DNA from: Alicyclobacillus tolerans
GTDB lineage: Bacteria; Bacillota; Bacilli; Alicyclobacillales; Alicyclobacillaceae
Direction of reading: 5' to 3'
NCBI RefSeq assembly: GCF_021739485.1
Contig: NZ_JAJFNK010000008.1
Location: forward strand, 62,001 to 126,000
DNA length: 64,000 bases
Of this stretch, positions 37,582-47,514 are shown piece by piece (positions within the stretch are counted from its first letter, which is position 1; every line of letters begins with the position of its first letter). The notes under the pieces were generated by a model, which saw only the letters and a list, made by a program, of their open reading frames with translations, was not told the DNA's origin and did no database searches. The translations under genes and the position numbers were made by a program.

Positions 37582-39162
37582 ATGACTTCTTTTGAGGATT
37601 TTTCCCTGAGCCGCCGCGTGCAGCAATCCATCGACGAGATGGGGTTTGAGGAGCCGTCTCCGATTCAAGCAGCTTGTATTCCCATTGTTCTATCCGGAAG
37701 CGATGCGATTGGCCAGGCTCAAACAGGGACCGGAAAAACGGCAGCGTTTGGCATCCCCATCGTCGAGCGGGCGACGCCCGACAAACACGTACAAGCCCTG
37801 GTGCTGACGCCAACCCGTGAGCTGGCCATTCAAGTGGCTGGCGAATTTCGCAAAATCGGCAAATACAAGCGCGTACGCACTTTGCCGATTTACGGCGGCC
37901 AGTCGATTGGCCACCAAATCCGGGCTTTGCAGCAGGGTGTTCAGGTCGTGATTGGAACCCCTGGACGCGTGCTGGACCACTTGCGGCGCGGCACGTTGAA
38001 GCTTTCCCATGTCAAAACCGTCGTCTTGGACGAAGCTGATGAAATGCTGGATATGGGCTTTATTGAGGACATTGAGTCCATTCTAAAAGAAACGCCGGAT
38101 GAGCGGCAGACACTGCTGTTTTCGGCGACGTTTCCAAGTGAAGTAAAGCGGCTGTCTGGACGTTATATGAAGTCGCCGCAGCACGTGACCGTCAACCGCG
38201 GAGAAATGACCGTCCCGCTGATTGACCAAGTGTATTACAAAGTCCTGGAACGGAGTAAATTGGACAGTTTGTGCCGCGTGGTGGACAGTGAAGAGGTTCA
38301 ACTCGGCATCATCTTCTGCCGAACCAAGCGCGGTGTCGACGAGTTGGTCGAAGCGCTGTTGGCGCGCGGCTATTTGGGCGACGGATTGCACGGCGATCTC
38401 AGCCAAGCTCAACGCGATCGCGTCATGAAGAAATTCCGCGATAACGACATCGAACTTCTCGTTGCTACCGACGTGGCAGCGCGGGGCATCGATGTGGAGA
38501 ACGTCACTCACGTCATTAACTACGATATTCCGCAGGACCCTGAGTCTTACGTTCACCGCATCGGCCGAACGGGTCGAGCTGGGAAGAGGGGCCTGGCCAT
38601 TACGTTGGTGACTCCGCGTGAGTTTAAACTCTTGAAACAAATTGAGCGGGAAACACATGCCAAGATGATGGTGCGCGAAGTTCCATCGCTCGAAGACGTT
38701 GCCGAACGGCAAGCGGAAGGCTGGCGAAACCGCATTGTGGAGGCCATCCAAAGCGGCGGTTTGGGGCATTACCGGGCTATCCTCGGGAACATCATCGACG
38801 ACCACGACCCCATTGACGTTGCGTGTGCCGCACTGAAACTGGCGTCTGCAGGGGAACTTGAGAATCAGTCGGATGTGGATTACGACTTTGGAGATACTGG
38901 CGCCACGCCGGGAATGGTGCGTTTCTTTGTAAACGTCGGGCGTTCGGCGAGAATCAGCCCCGCAGATTTGGTTCGCACCATTTCCGAGGAAGCGGGTGTA
39001 CCGGGTCAGTCGGTGGGTAAGATCGACATTTTTGACCGCTTCACGTTTGTGGAGATTGAACAGGAATCGGCTCCCTTTGTTTACGAGGCCCTCCGTCAGA
39101 GCCGCATCAACGGGGCCCGGGTCAACATGGAACCGGCTAAGCCGCGCACACGGACGCGGTAA
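37582..39162 (+). CDS. deaD: DEAD-box RNA helicase with DbpA-type C-terminal domain
   Basis: A 526-residue ATP-dependent RNA helicase. Motifs in order: F-L-Q region with PIQAACIPIVL, Walker A AQTGTGKT, PTREL, DEAD (DEADEMLDMGF), SAT, and HRIGRTGRAG. The C-terminal 75 residues (MVRFFVNVGRSARISPADLV) form the DbpA RNA-binding fold found in DeaD/CsdA and DbpA. It may help ribosome assembly or RNA decay in the cold. The ATG at 37582 follows AGAAAGGTG. The CshA name is an alternative. Confidence 0.93.
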   Translation: MTSFEDFSLSRRVQQSIDEMGFEEPSPIQAACIPIVLSGSDAIGQAQTGTGKTAAFGIPIVERATPDKHVQALVLTPTRELAIQVAGEFRKIGKYKRVRTLPIYGGQSIGHQIRALQQGVQVVIGTPGRVLDHLRRGTLKLSHVKTVVLDEADEMLDMGFIEDIESILKETPDERQTLLFSATFPSEVKRLSGRYMKSPQHVTVNRGEMTVPLIDQVYYKVLERSKLDSLCRVVDSEEVQLGIIFCRTKRGVDELVEALLARGYLGDGLHGDLSQAQRDRVMKKFRDNDIELLVATDVAARGIDVENVTHVINYDIPQDPESYVHRIGRTGRAGKRGLAITLVTPREFKLLKQIERETHAKMMVREVPSLEDVAERQAEGWRNRIVEAIQSGGLGHYRAILGNIIDDHDPIDVACAALKLASAGELENQSDVDYDFGDTGATPGMVRFFVNVGRSARISPADLVRTISEEAGVPGQSVGKIDIFDRFTFVEIEQESAPFVYEALRQSRINGARVNMEPAKPRTRTR

Positions 39163-39192
39163 ATCGCAATTGGACGAAAAGGGTTAAGCATT

Positions 39193-39224
39193 GCGGCCGC
39201 TTGAGCAGCGGCCGTATTTTTTTT
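39193..39224 (+). terminator. Intrinsic terminator after the DEAD helicase gene
   Basis: The stem CGGCCGC/GCGGCCG with a seven-base loop, followed by TATTTTTTTT. Confidence 0.8.
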
Positions 39225-39301
39225 CGAAACCAGGCTTGTTTTAGCGTGTGTCTGCCGCAATTTTGTCATTCCTCGGAGGCGGGCAGGTTTCAATAGGTAT
39301 G

Positions 39302-39315
39302 CGAACAAACGTTTG
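39302..39315 (+). promoter_or_regulatory. LexA (DinR) SOS box upstream of recA
   Basis: CGAACAAACGTTTG matches the Gram-positive SOS consensus CGAACRNRYGTTYC at all positions but the last. It overlaps the -35 element of the recA promoter. Confidence 0.85.
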
Positions 39316-39340
39316 CATAAGTTAGCGAAACTGATACAAT
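39313..39340 (+). promoter_or_regulatory. Sigma-A promoter of recA
   Basis: TTGCAT (39313-39318), 16-base spacer, TACAAT (39335-39340). The -35 lies within the SOS box, the expected way for LexA to repress. Confidence 0.75.
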
Positions 39341-39455
39341 AGTAAGCAGGAAAGATGCGGTCTAACACGAAATCAAGAGAAATGAGCCGGAATTGACGAA
39401 TCAACCACCGCGTGGTGGGTTTGGACAATCAGGTACACGCTGAGGATGGTGCACA

Positions 39456-40508
39456 ATGAACGATAAGCGCGCGGCGCTGGATATGGCGTTAAAACAGATT
39501 GAGAAGCAGTTTGGCAAAGGCTCGATTATGCGTTTGGGTGAAGCGTCCGCTTCGATGAATGTAGAAACGGTTCCCACAGGGTCCCTGGCTCTAGACATTG
39601 CGCTTGGAGTTGGGGGATTGCCTCGAGGCCGCATTATTGAAATTTACGGACCTGAGTCGTCCGGAAAGACCACGGTGGCGTTGCACGCTGTCGCAGAAGT
39701 CCAAAAGCGCGGGGGGCAAGCGGCGTTTATCGACGCTGAACACGCCCTTGACCCATTGTATGCGGGCAAACTGGGCGTCAACATCGACGACTTGTTGATC
39801 TCGCAGCCTGACACGGGCGAGCAGGCTCTGGAAATTGCCGAAGCTTTGGTCCGAAGCGGGGCTGTGGACATCATCGTCGTCGACTCGGTTGCTGCTTTGG
39901 TCCCTAAAAATGAACTGGAAGGCGACATGGGCGATTCCCATGTGGGCTTGCAGGCGCGGCTGATGTCTCAGGCCCTGCGCAAACTGGCGGGTGCTATCAG
40001 CAAGTCCCGTACCCTTGCTGTTTTTATTAACCAGATCCGCGAGAAAGTCGGAGTGATGTTTGGCAATCCGGAGACGACCACTGGCGGTCGTGCCCTCAAG
40101 TTTTACGCCACGGTTCGCCTGGAAGTCCGGAGAGCGGAGGCCTTGAAGCAAGGCAACGACATCGTCGGCAGCCGAACGAAGATCAAGGTTGTGAAAAACA
40201 AAGTGGCACCGCCTTTCAAACAGGCCGAAGTGGATATCATGTTCGGCGAAGGGATTTCTAAAGAAGGAAGTATTATCGACATCGGGACGGAAATCGACGT
40301 GGTCCAAAAAAGCGGCGCCTGGTACTCCTTTGGAGATGAACGACTGGGCCAAGGGCGCGAAAATGCCAAACAGTTTCTGAAGGAGCATCCTGAAATTGCA
40401 GACGTGGTGGAAGCGCAGATTCGGAACTTCTACAACGTGGGCGGCGCTGTCGCAAGTGTAGCCGCAGCGGCGGATGCGGACGAAGAAGTGTTCGACTTTG
40501 ACGAGTGA
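39456..40508 (+). CDS. recA: Recombinase A
   Basis: A 350-residue strand-exchange protein and LexA coprotease. Walker [10 protein letters not shown] is near residue 65-73, Walker [13 protein letters not shown] near 140, and the DNA loops include [19 protein letters not shown] and the [20 protein letters not shown] segment. The C-terminus is acidic ([11 protein letters not shown]). The ATG at 39456 has an AGGATGGTG site. recX overlaps its end by about 11 bases. Confidence 0.98.
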   Translation: MNDKRAALDMALKQIEKQFGKGSIMRLGEASASMNVETVPTGSLALDIALGVGGLPRGRIIEIYGPESSGKTTVALHAVAEVQKRGGQAAFIDAEHALDPLYAGKLGVNIDDLLISQPDTGEQALEIAEALVRSGAVDIIVVDSVAALVPKNELEGDMGDSHVGLQARLMSQALRKLAGAISKSRTLAVFINQIREKVGVMFGNPETTTGGRALKFYATVRLEVRRAEALKQGNDIVGSRTKIKVVKNKVAPPFKQAEVDIMFGEGISKEGSIIDIGTEIDVVQKSGAWYSFGDERLGQGRENAKQFLKEHPEIADVVEAQIRNFYNVGGAVASVAAAADADEEVFDFDE

Positions 40509-41145
40509 TGAAATCGTCGCCCTCGAGCCGGTCCGGGGAAAGTCCAGCTTGGTTCGAGTCGTACTGCGGGACCTCGGTGTGATTGAGATTCCGCTCCCGG
40601 TGTGGGCCGACGGAGGTTACCGCATTGGCATGCAACTGAATGAGGAAGAAATCGAGGTTTTATCACTGCAAGCCGAGGTGGCAAAGGCATGGGAGCTTGC
40701 GCTGTCCTCCTTGGACCGCAAGCCCCGCACTGTGCGGGAAATGGACGGCTACCTCCGGAAAAAGGGCGTGACGGGTCAGGTTCGGGAGCAGGTTGTTCAA
40801 AACTTGCTGGACAGGAATCTTTTGAGTGACGAACAGTATGCGAAACTCTTTTCGACGGCGCGCGGGAAGCGGATGAGTCGCGCTGAACTGGCATGGAAGC
40901 TGCAACAGCGCGGAGTGGGCCGAGAGGTTTTTGAACCGGTTTTAAACACCGACGAGGCTTTGCAAGCCGAACGGTTGGCCGCGGAACAAACCGGCAAAAA
41001 GTGCTGGAGACGCTACAGGGGCGAAGAACCCTTGCAACGACGACAGAAGACGGCCGCATACATGCAGCGGCACGGCTTTTCGACGAGTGTCATCCGGCAG
41101 GTGTTGTCCGAGTTGGAGCGCCAATCGGAGGACTTGCTTCCTTGA
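40498..41145 (+). CDS. recX: RecA regulator RecX
   Basis: A 215-residue helical-repeat protein that modulates RecA filaments. The family pattern is visible as [21 protein letters not shown], then [16 protein letters not shown] and [15 protein letters not shown], consistent with three tandem three-helix repeats. The start is probably the TTG at 40498 inside the recA end; the ribosome site is weak, suggesting coupled translation. The N-terminal domain [16 protein letters not shown] is as in Bacillus RecX. Confidence 0.9.
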   Translation: MTSDEIVALEPVRGKSSLVRVVLRDLGVIEIPLPVWADGGYRIGMQLNEEEIEVLSLQAEVAKAWELALSSLDRKPRTVREMDGYLRKKGVTGQVREQVVQNLLDRNLLSDEQYAKLFSTARGKRMSRAELAWKLQQRGVGREVFEPVLNTDEALQAERLAAEQTGKKCWRRYRGEEPLQRRQKTAAYMQRHGFSTSVIRQVLSELERQSEDLLP

Positions 41146-41171
41146 CATCGTTTCATAGAAAAAGATAAAAT
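41142..41171 (+). promoter_or_regulatory. Sigma-A promoter of rny
   Basis: TTGACA (41142-41147, overlapping the recX stop), 18-base spacer, TAAAAT (41166-41171). Confidence 0.7.
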
Positions 41172-41275
41172 AAAAATGCGTATCGTTACGGCCTCTAGCT
41201 CGAAATGTTTTCGGAGTGCCTCTGAGCATCGCTTATTCGATGCCTGTGGCTTGAGCAAGGAGGCAGTTTTGTCAT

Positions 41276-42817
41276 ATGTCAATTGTGATATGGATATTGG
41301 CTGTTTTGGTAGCATTGCTGGCAGGACTCGGAATCGGGTACCTCGTACGCAGGTCGATTGCGGAATCGAAAATCGGAACTGCGGAGATGCGGGCGCTTCA
41401 GATTATTGAGTCTGCGCAGAGAGATATTGAAGCCAAACAGAAGGAAGCCCTGCTGGAAGCTAAAGAAGAAGCGCACCGCCTGCGTCAAGAGGCGGAGCGT
41501 GAAAATCGCGAACGCCGATTGGAATTGCAAAAGTTGGAGCGCCGCGTACTTCAAAAGGAAGAGAGTCTGGACCGCAAGTTGGAGGCTCTTGAACGAAGGG
41601 CGGACGGCCTTCGCGACAAGGAGAGTTATCTGGAAAACCTGCAAGCCGAAATTGAGACACTGCACCTGCAAGAAGTCAAAGAGTTGGAGCGTATCTCAGG
41701 ACTTACGCAAGAGAGCGCGCGCGAATTGATTTTGTCAACCGTGGAAAAGGAAAGCAGGCACGATGCGGCCGTGCTTATGAAGGAAATCGAGCAGGAAGCC
41801 CGCTTGGAAGCGGAAAAGAAGGCTCGGGATATTGTGGCGATTGCCGTGCAGCGATGCGCTGCAGATCACGCGGCGGAAATCACCGTATCCGTGGTCTCCT
41901 TACCCAATGACGAAATGAAGGGCCGCATTATTGGCAGAGAGGGACGCAACATCCGTACGTTGGAAACCCTTACGGGCATTGACCTGATTATCGACGACAC
42001 ACCGGAAGCCGTCATTTTGTCGGGATTCGATCCTGTGCGTCGAGAAATCGCACGAGTTGCGTTAGAACGGCTGGTTGCCGACGGAAGAATTCATCCGGCT
42101 CGCATTGAGGAAATGGTGGAAAAGGCTCGCCGCGATATCGACGAGTTGATTCGTGAAGAAGGCGAACAAGCGGTATTTGAAACCGGCGTGCACGGGCTGC
42201 ACCCGGATTTGGTGAAATTGTTAGGAAGATTGAAATTTCGCACGAGTTATGGTCAGAACGTGTTGAAGCATTCCGTCGAGGTGGCCCATTTGGCTGGACT
42301 CATGGCAGCTGAGTTGGGGATTGATGTCGCTTTGGCGAAGCGCGGCGGGTTGTTGCACGACATTGGAAAAGGAATCACTCACGAAGTAGAGGGTTCTCAT
42401 GTGGAGATTGGCGTAGACTTGGCCAAACGCTACAAAGAACACCCTGTTGTGATTAACGCAATTGCAGCACATCACGGGGACGTTGAGTTTGCTTCTCCGG
42501 TCTCGGTGATTGTCGCTGCAGCCGATGCGATTTCGGCCGCACGACCAGGTGCACGACGAGAGACGTTAGACATTTACATGAAGCGGTTGGAGAAACTCGA
42601 GTCTATCGCTGAGTCGTTTGACGGCGTTGAAAAGTGTTACGCGATTCAAGCCGGTCGGGAGGTTCGGGTGATTGTGAAGCCGGACCTTGTGGACGATGCC
42701 GAATCGGTGCGCGTAGCTAAGGAAATTTCGAAGAAAATTGAACATGAATTAGACTATCCGGGTCAAATAAAAGTGACCGTGATTCGAGAAACTAGAGCCG
42801 TTGAATACGCAAAATAG
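41276..42817 (+). CDS. rny: Ribonuclease Y
   Basis: A 513-residue membrane-anchored endoribonuclease that starts decay of many mRNAs. An N-terminal transmembrane helix ([20 protein letters not shown]) is followed by a long coiled coil (to about residue 200), a KH domain ([15 protein letters not shown]) and the HD domain ([17 protein letters not shown]). The ATG at 41276 follows AAGGAGGCAG. Confidence 0.96.
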   Translation: MSIVIWILAVLVALLAGLGIGYLVRRSIAESKIGTAEMRALQIIESAQRDIEAKQKEALLEAKEEAHRLRQEAERENRERRLELQKLERRVLQKEESLDRKLEALERRADGLRDKESYLENLQAEIETLHLQEVKELERISGLTQESARELILSTVEKESRHDAAVLMKEIEQEARLEAEKKARDIVAIAVQRCAADHAAEITVSVVSLPNDEMKGRIIGREGRNIRTLETLTGIDLIIDDTPEAVILSGFDPVRREIARVALERLVADGRIHPARIEEMVEKARRDIDELIREEGEQAVFETGVHGLHPDLVKLLGRLKFRTSYGQNVLKHSVEVAHLAGLMAAELGIDVALAKRGGLLHDIGKGITHEVEGSHVEIGVDLAKRYKEHPVVINAIAAHHGDVEFASPVSVIVAAADAISAARPGARRETLDIYMKRLEKLESIAESFDGVEKCYAIQAGREVRVIVKPDLVDDAESVRVAKEISKKIEHELDYPGQIKVTVIRETRAVEYAK

Positions 42818-42846
42818 AGTAGCCAATTGGCTACTTTATTTTTTAT
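42818..42846 (+). terminator. Intrinsic terminator after rny
   Basis: The perfect stem AGTAGCCAATTGGCTACT followed by TTATTTTTTAT. Confidence 0.8.
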
Positions 42847-42927
42847 CCGGGCAAGGCGCCGCGAAGCGAAACCATTGGCGTGAACGGGTAAACGGCTTGA
42901 CGGATGATATTCGGGAGGGTTAACCAT

Positions 42928-43701
42928 TTGCGCATCTTATTTTTAGGGGATATTGTGGGCAGACCCGGCCTGGACTACGCGGAAACCGTATTAAAGGAAA
43001 TCCTTTCCGAGGAACAACCGGACCTCGTCGTGGCGAATGCCGAAAACTCCGCTGGAGGACGTGGGTTGAACCGCCGATCTGCAGAGGCCCTGTACGATGC
43101 CGGCGTGGAAATTTTGACGCTTGGAAACCATTCATGGGATCAAAGAGAACTGATTTCGTTCATTGATGAAGATGAACGCATCGTGCGGCCCGCAAACTAC
43201 CCGCCAGGCACGCCGGGAAGAGGATATACCGTGTGCCGCGTGCAGAACACTCCTGTCTTGATTATTAATGTAATGGGCCGGACCTTTTTGAGCCAGTTGG
43301 ATTGTCCGTTTCGCACCGTGGAGGGCATTCTTAGGGAACATCCAGACATTCGGCACGTGTTGGTGGACATTCACGCAGAAACCACCTCGGAAAAACTTGC
43401 GATGGGTTGGCACTTTGCAGGCAGAGTGTCTGCAGTGCTGGGAACTCATACCCACGTTCCTACGGCGGATGAAAGGGTATTGCCCGGGGGAACGGCATAC
43501 ATCACCGATGTGGGCATGGTTGGCCCATACGACGGCATTTTGGGGATGGACCGCCATGCAGTGATCCGTCGCCAACTCACACAGATGCCGGTCAAGTTTG
43601 AGGTTGCCGAAGGTGCCCGTCAGTTTTGCGCGGTGGCGATGACGTGGGATGAGCAAGGCAAAGCCAGTGAAATCCGGCGAATTTATCGTACGGAGGTGTA
43701 G
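42928..43701 (+). CDS. ymdB: YmdB-family metallophosphodiesterase
   Basis: A 257-residue calcineurin-like phosphodiesterase. Its start RILFLGDIVGRPGLD, the NAENSAGGRGLN segment, LGNHSWDQRE and LGTHTHVPTADERVLP carry the metal ligands. In B. subtilis it affects biofilm and sporulation decisions and hydrolyses cyclic nucleotides. I chose the TTG at 42928 (GGGAGGG upstream); an ATG at 42904 would add eight residues. Its neighbour spoVS fits. Confidence 0.94.
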   Translation: MRILFLGDIVGRPGLDYAETVLKEILSEEQPDLVVANAENSAGGRGLNRRSAEALYDAGVEILTLGNHSWDQRELISFIDEDERIVRPANYPPGTPGRGYTVCRVQNTPVLIINVMGRTFLSQLDCPFRTVEGILREHPDIRHVLVDIHAETTSEKLAMGWHFAGRVSAVLGTHTHVPTADERVLPGGTAYITDVGMVGPYDGILGMDRHAVIRRQLTQMPVKFEVAEGARQFCAVAMTWDEQGKASEIRRIYRTEV

Positions 43702-43755
43702 ATTTTTTTCTTTCGGCATGACTTTTGCCTGCACAGCGGGGAACTTCGGGCGTGT

Positions 43756-43784
43756 ACAGGAATAATTCGGCAAGTAGCGAATAT
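43756..43784 (+). promoter_or_regulatory. Candidate sigma-H promoter of spoVS
   Basis: ACAGGAATA (43756-43764) and AGCGAATAT (43776-43784) match RnAGGAwWW and RnnGAATww, but the spacing is 11 bases where 12-14 is usual. spoVS is sigma-H controlled in B. subtilis. Confidence 0.5.
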
Positions 43785-43828
43785 CGATATAGTGTCCCAG
43801 TCCCGATGTTGTGTAGGAGGTATGAAGC

Positions 43829-44089
43829 GTGGATGTGTTAAAGGTTTCTGCAAAGTCGAATCCAAACTCTGTAGCCGGAGCGCTTGCTGGGGTGCTGCGT
43901 GAACGCGGCACCGCCGAAATTCAAGCCATCGGGGCCGGAGCCTTGAACCAGGCGGTCAAAGCGGTCGCCATAGCCAGAGGGTTCGTCGCGCCCAGCGGAG
44001 TAGACCTCATTTGTATCCCAGCATTTACAGACATCGTGATCGACGGTGAAGAGCGCACGGCAATCAAGTTAATTGTCGAGCCCCGGTAG
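43829..44089 (+). CDS. spoVS: Stage V sporulation protein S
   Basis: An 86-residue protein, nearly invariant in endospore formers: MDVLKVSAKSNPNSVAGALA, then GAGALNQAVKAVAIARGFVA. It belongs to the Alba-like fold; in B. subtilis it is needed for coat and cortex development and affects septation. The GTG at 43829 follows TAGGAGG. Confidence 0.97.
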   Translation: MDVLKVSAKSNPNSVAGALAGVLRERGTAEIQAIGAGALNQAVKAVAIARGFVAPSGVDLICIPAFTDIVIDGEERTAIKLIVEPR

Positions 44090-44186
44090 AACGCTTTATT
44101 GACATTGGACGAATGACTGACATAGAACGGCTTTTTCGACATGACCTTCCGACATACTTTGGCACCTCGAAGGGGGAACTGAGCTC

Positions 44187-45128
44187 GTGAACACACCGGT
44201 TGCGGATGCTCACGTTGATGTACTCTGGCGGATGGAACGCGGAGATGGAGAGTTTTACGGCGACTCTCCACTTCAGGCAGCTTGGGAGAAACTTCGAACT
44301 GGAGGCGTCAAGAGTCAAGTATTTGCCCTGTTTACGAGCCCAATTGCACCTGGTAATCAGCAACTGTACAACGTTCTTGCGCAAATTGACCTCTTTTTTG
44401 CGAAAGTCGCATCTCCTAAGAGAGTGCGTTTCATTGGGGACCGGCAGGACTACCAGTTGGCAGTGCGAGGAGACGAAATTGCCGGTTTTCTCTCTTTGGA
44501 AGGGGCCGGCTGTTTACTGGGACAAACTTCAGTCCTTCGAATGTTGTTCAAACTAGGGGTTCGCGGTGTAGGGCTGACGTGGAACCGCGCCAACGAGCTT
44601 GCGGATGGGTGTCTGGAACCTAGGCAGGCTGGTTTGACCCAGGCTGGCCGCGACGTGGTCATGGAAATGCAGCGACTCGGCATGTGGATTGACATTGCTC
44701 ACCTTGCGCAAGCCGGGGTTCGTGACATCTTTCACTTGACGGACGGCGTCGTGATGGCGTCTCATGCCAATGCGCGATCGGTACACTCCCACCCGAGAAA
44801 CCTTCCGGACGACGTGATCCGGGAACTGATTCGTCGCGGGGGCTGGATGGGACTGACGTTTGAGGCTAGTTTTCTGTCCGATCGCGGCGCTTCAATCGAC
44901 GATGCCTTCCGGCATTTGGACCACGTTCTCAATCTCGGAGGTGAAGACTTAGTGGGATTGGGTTCGGATTTCGACGGAACGTCGCATGCGGTGTCTGGAC
45001 TCAGTGACGCGGCCGACTACAAAAACTTCGCGGAACAATTGGTGCATCGCTATGGTCGGCAACTGGCCGCGAAGGTCCTCTATCAAAACTTTGATCGGTT
45101 TGTGCAACGCGTTTTACCGGATCCCTGA
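44187..45128 (+). CDS. Membrane dipeptidase, peptidase family M19
   Basis: A 313-residue zinc dipeptidase of the renal dipeptidase family. Metal ligands are seen in DAHVDVLW (H-x-D), the Glu of FLSLEGAG, WIDIAHLA and VMASHANARSV, and the end motif LGSDFDGT. These enzymes cleave dipeptides, some with D-residues, and may act in peptidoglycan recycling. The GTG at 44187 follows AAGGGGGAAC. It follows spoVS by about 98 bases. Confidence 0.92.
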   Translation: MNTPVADAHVDVLWRMERGDGEFYGDSPLQAAWEKLRTGGVKSQVFALFTSPIAPGNQQLYNVLAQIDLFFAKVASPKRVRFIGDRQDYQLAVRGDEIAGFLSLEGAGCLLGQTSVLRMLFKLGVRGVGLTWNRANELADGCLEPRQAGLTQAGRDVVMEMQRLGMWIDIAHLAQAGVRDIFHLTDGVVMASHANARSVHSHPRNLPDDVIRELIRRGGWMGLTFEASFLSDRGASIDDAFRHLDHVLNLGGEDLVGLGSDFDGTSHAVSGLSDAADYKNFAEQLVHRYGRQLAAKVLYQNFDRFVQRVLPDP

Positions 45129-45552
45129 ATGTCACGGTTGCAGTCTGTTTTCCCCGGGCCTCAAGGACCCGCCGTTTCAGCCGATCCCTCGTTAGAAACG
45201 CTCATTTGTTTTAACCACTTGTTGTTTCAACTACTTATTTGTGCGTGTTCCCCCGGGTGTTTTGCACTCCCACGTCTTCTATACTCCTTTGAAACACTTC
45301 TGGATTCAAGCCGTCGAAAATAGGATGAGCCCGATTTTTGAGTGAGCAACTTCCGGGATAACCGCCCGGGACCTCCTCGCATAAGATGATGCGTGGGTAT
45401 GAAGATAGGCGATTGGCAGGTGCGAATTATCCCGTCGCTGCGCGCCTTGCACCGATGAAAGTCGCCGCGCATACTGATGAATCATCCGGCAGGAATAGGC
45501 TATCACCGTGGCGCGCGGGATCGCCGGTATTCTGCAAAAAGGAGGTTGCGGC
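45129..45552. other. Intergenic region upstream of cotE
   Basis: This 424-base stretch has no convincing gene. It contains a candidate sigma-K promoter (45360-45388) and, further on, CATACTGAT (45470-45478), which resembles a sigma-E -10 but lacks a good -35. Confidence 0.6.
45360..45388 (+). promoter_or_regulatory. Candidate sigma-K promoter of cotE
   Basis: AACC (45360-45363) matches mACm, then 16 bases, then CATAAGATG (45380-45388), eight of nine positions of CATAnnnTA. cotE in B. subtilis has late mother-cell promoters. Confidence 0.45.
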
Positions 45553-46092
45553 ATGGTGCTCTCAAACAAAGACGTAACGTATCGCGAGATTGTTGCCAAC
45601 GCGGTGTGCGGCCGCGGCAGCAAGTATTCGCAAACCACCTACACGATCCGGCCGGCAAACCGTCCAAGCACAATCGGCGGTTGCTGGGTCATGAACCACA
45701 CGTACGATGCCGACGTGGTAGGGGATTATGTCGAGGTGCACGGGAGGTTTGACGTGAACGTTTGGTACTCCTTTAACGGGAATTCCGAAACGGGAGTCGC
45801 TAAAGACACGGTATCTTACGTCGAACAAATCGCTTTGCGTGACCTCGATCCAGGTTTGGCCCGGGATTCGATGCAGGTAGAAGTCCGTCAATTGCAAAGT
45901 CCCAATTGTCTCGATGCAACCATTACCGGCAACGGGTCGGAAATTCTCGTCCGGGTGGAGAAAGAACTGAGCGTCGAAGTGATTGGTCCAACCAAGCTCA
46001 CTGTGATGACAGCTGAGCTCAGCGAGAAAAAAGACGACGAGTACCTAGAAGACGACGGTATGCTCGACGAGGTGGAAATCGAAGAGAGCTGA
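45553..46092 (+). CDS. cotE: Outer spore coat morphogenetic protein CotE
   Basis: A 179-residue protein that organises the outer coat. It matches CotE along its length: YREIVANAVCGRGSKYSQTT near the start, GGCWVMNHTYDADVVGDYVEV, DVNVWYSFNGN and the motif LQSPNCLDATITGNG, ending in an acidic tail (EKKDDEYLEDDGMLDEVE). The ATG at 45553 follows AAAGGAGG. In B. subtilis cotE lies between ymcA and mutS; here it is further upstream and is separated from them by the ATP-grasp cluster and moaA. Confidence 0.94.
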   Translation: MVLSNKDVTYREIVANAVCGRGSKYSQTTYTIRPANRPSTIGGCWVMNHTYDADVVGDYVEVHGRFDVNVWYSFNGNSETGVAKDTVSYVEQIALRDLDPGLARDSMQVEVRQLQSPNCLDATITGNGSEILVRVEKELSVEVIGPTKLTVMTAELSEKKDDEYLEDDGMLDEVEIEES

Positions 46093-46153
46093 TCGACTGG
46101 GCTGGCGCCCGCCAATCGCGGGCGCTCCAGCGGTTTAGGCTACAGGAAGACCA

Positions 46154-46173
46154 GGGGCGGTACGCCCCTTTTT
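46154..46173 (+). terminator. Intrinsic terminator after cotE
   Basis: Stem GGGGCG/CGCCCC with a GTA loop followed by TTTTT. A second stem GCGCCCGC/GCGGGCGC lies at 46105-46125. Confidence 0.7.
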
Positions 46174-46195
46174 GCTGTAGAGGAGTGAATCCATC

Positions 46196-47494
46196 ATGGG
46201 AAATCCCGTGACCTTTCATCAGTCCTTCGGGAATGTTCACGCGGCATACCGCCCCAACCGCCGTGTACGGGGTGCAAACCCCAAAGTTGAGCGAAAACCC
46301 GGTACGCAGCCTGTGAACGAATTGCCACCGGGTTCTCCCTTGAAGGCGGGGAGCGAGGGACACGCCGTCACAAGACCCGTTTGTTTGGGATTGTATGCGA
46401 ATTTGGAAGACTCTCCAACCCGGCCTTTTGGAGAACAGACGCTCTTGTTTGTCGATCTCGTCCGGCTGGGTCAGGACAAAGGAGTCGACGTCGTGGTTTT
46501 AACTCCTGGGTTTCGGCGCAGCGGAGAAGGATGGACTTACCGCGTGCGCGACAAGAGTTGGCAGGTCGCGCGCACCCGACTGCCTGACGTTGTGCTGCGG
46601 CGTTCAGGCACATTTCGGATGCGGTTTTTGCCGGACGTTCGCAATGACCTGCAGTGGCTGCGGGAACTCGGAAAGCTGCACAGCTTGCCGCGCATTTGCG
46701 GGAATAAGTGGGAGCTGTACAGAGTCCTTCGAGGTGAAGAGACACTGTCGGGAAAACTGCCGGTTACGACGCTGGCCGACTCGGCCGCAGACGTCTATCG
46801 AGAAGTGCTTGCACGGAAGGACGTTTACGTCAAGCCTTTGAACGGTGCGCAAGGTGTACAAATTTACAGGTTGTTTATCAACGGCAATCGAATGACTGCG
46901 ACGTGGCAGGACCGCCCTTTCCCCGTGAATTTGGCACAACATGCGGTGTTTCAAACGGAAGTGCGCGAGCGTGCATTTGGTTCCTTCCAAGATTTTCAGA
47001 AATTTTGGTCCTCTACGAAACTCAAGCGCTGTTTGGTGCAAGACACTGTAAGCCTTTTGCGGACTGGGGATGAGCGTCCGTTTGACTTTCGATGGCTCGT
47101 TCAGCGTTGCGGCGATTGGCGAGTGATGGCCCGGGTCGCACGGATTGGCAATCCAAAGTCGGTGACGACGAATATTCATACCGGCGGGCAAGCCGTCGAA
47201 GCGCGCGCCGCCCTGGAAAAAATCGGTTGGAAAAATCCGGATGCGACGATTGCGCAAATAGACGAAGTGGCACTGGCCGTCGCAAAAAGGTTAGAAACCA
47301 GGTATGGGCCGTACGCGGAAGTAGGCATCGACTTGGCTCTGACGACGGGGGGCGGCATCACGGTCTTTGAAGCGAACCCTACACCGGGTAGGCGTATGTT
47401 GAGATCGCTGTCTGGGGACGTCCGGGAGATGTCACTTCAGTGCCTGGTTGAATATGCTATCAAGGCAGTCGGGATTGCCTCGAAGTTCACATAA
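46196..47494 (+). CDS. YheC/YheD-type ATP-grasp coat-associated protein (first)
   Basis: A 432-residue ATP-grasp protein, first of four in a row. An unusual N-terminal tail of about 60 polar residues is followed by the YheC/D core (RPVCLGLYANLED, FVDLVRLGQDKG). ATP-grasp features are KDVYVKPLNGAQGVQIY (nucleotide loop) and the metal-binding end YAEVGIDLALTTGGG-ITVFEANPTPG. YheC/YheD proteins are endospore coat proteins; as ATP-grasp enzymes they may form amide or peptide bonds. The ATG at 46196 follows AGAGGAG. Confidence 0.87.
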   Translation: MGNPVTFHQSFGNVHAAYRPNRRVRGANPKVERKPGTQPVNELPPGSPLKAGSEGHAVTRPVCLGLYANLEDSPTRPFGEQTLLFVDLVRLGQDKGVDVVVLTPGFRRSGEGWTYRVRDKSWQVARTRLPDVVLRRSGTFRMRFLPDVRNDLQWLRELGKLHSLPRICGNKWELYRVLRGEETLSGKLPVTTLADSAADVYREVLARKDVYVKPLNGAQGVQIYRLFINGNRMTATWQDRPFPVNLAQHAVFQTEVRERAFGSFQDFQKFWSSTKLKRCLVQDTVSLLRTGDERPFDFRWLVQRCGDWRVMARVARIGNPKSVTTNIHTGGQAVEARAALEKIGWKNPDATIAQIDEVALAVAKRLETRYGPYAEVGIDLALTTGGGITVFEANPTPGRRMLRSLSGDVREMSLQCLVEYAIKAVGIASKFT

Positions 47495-47514
47495 GGCGAA
47501 GGGAGACGGTTCGC

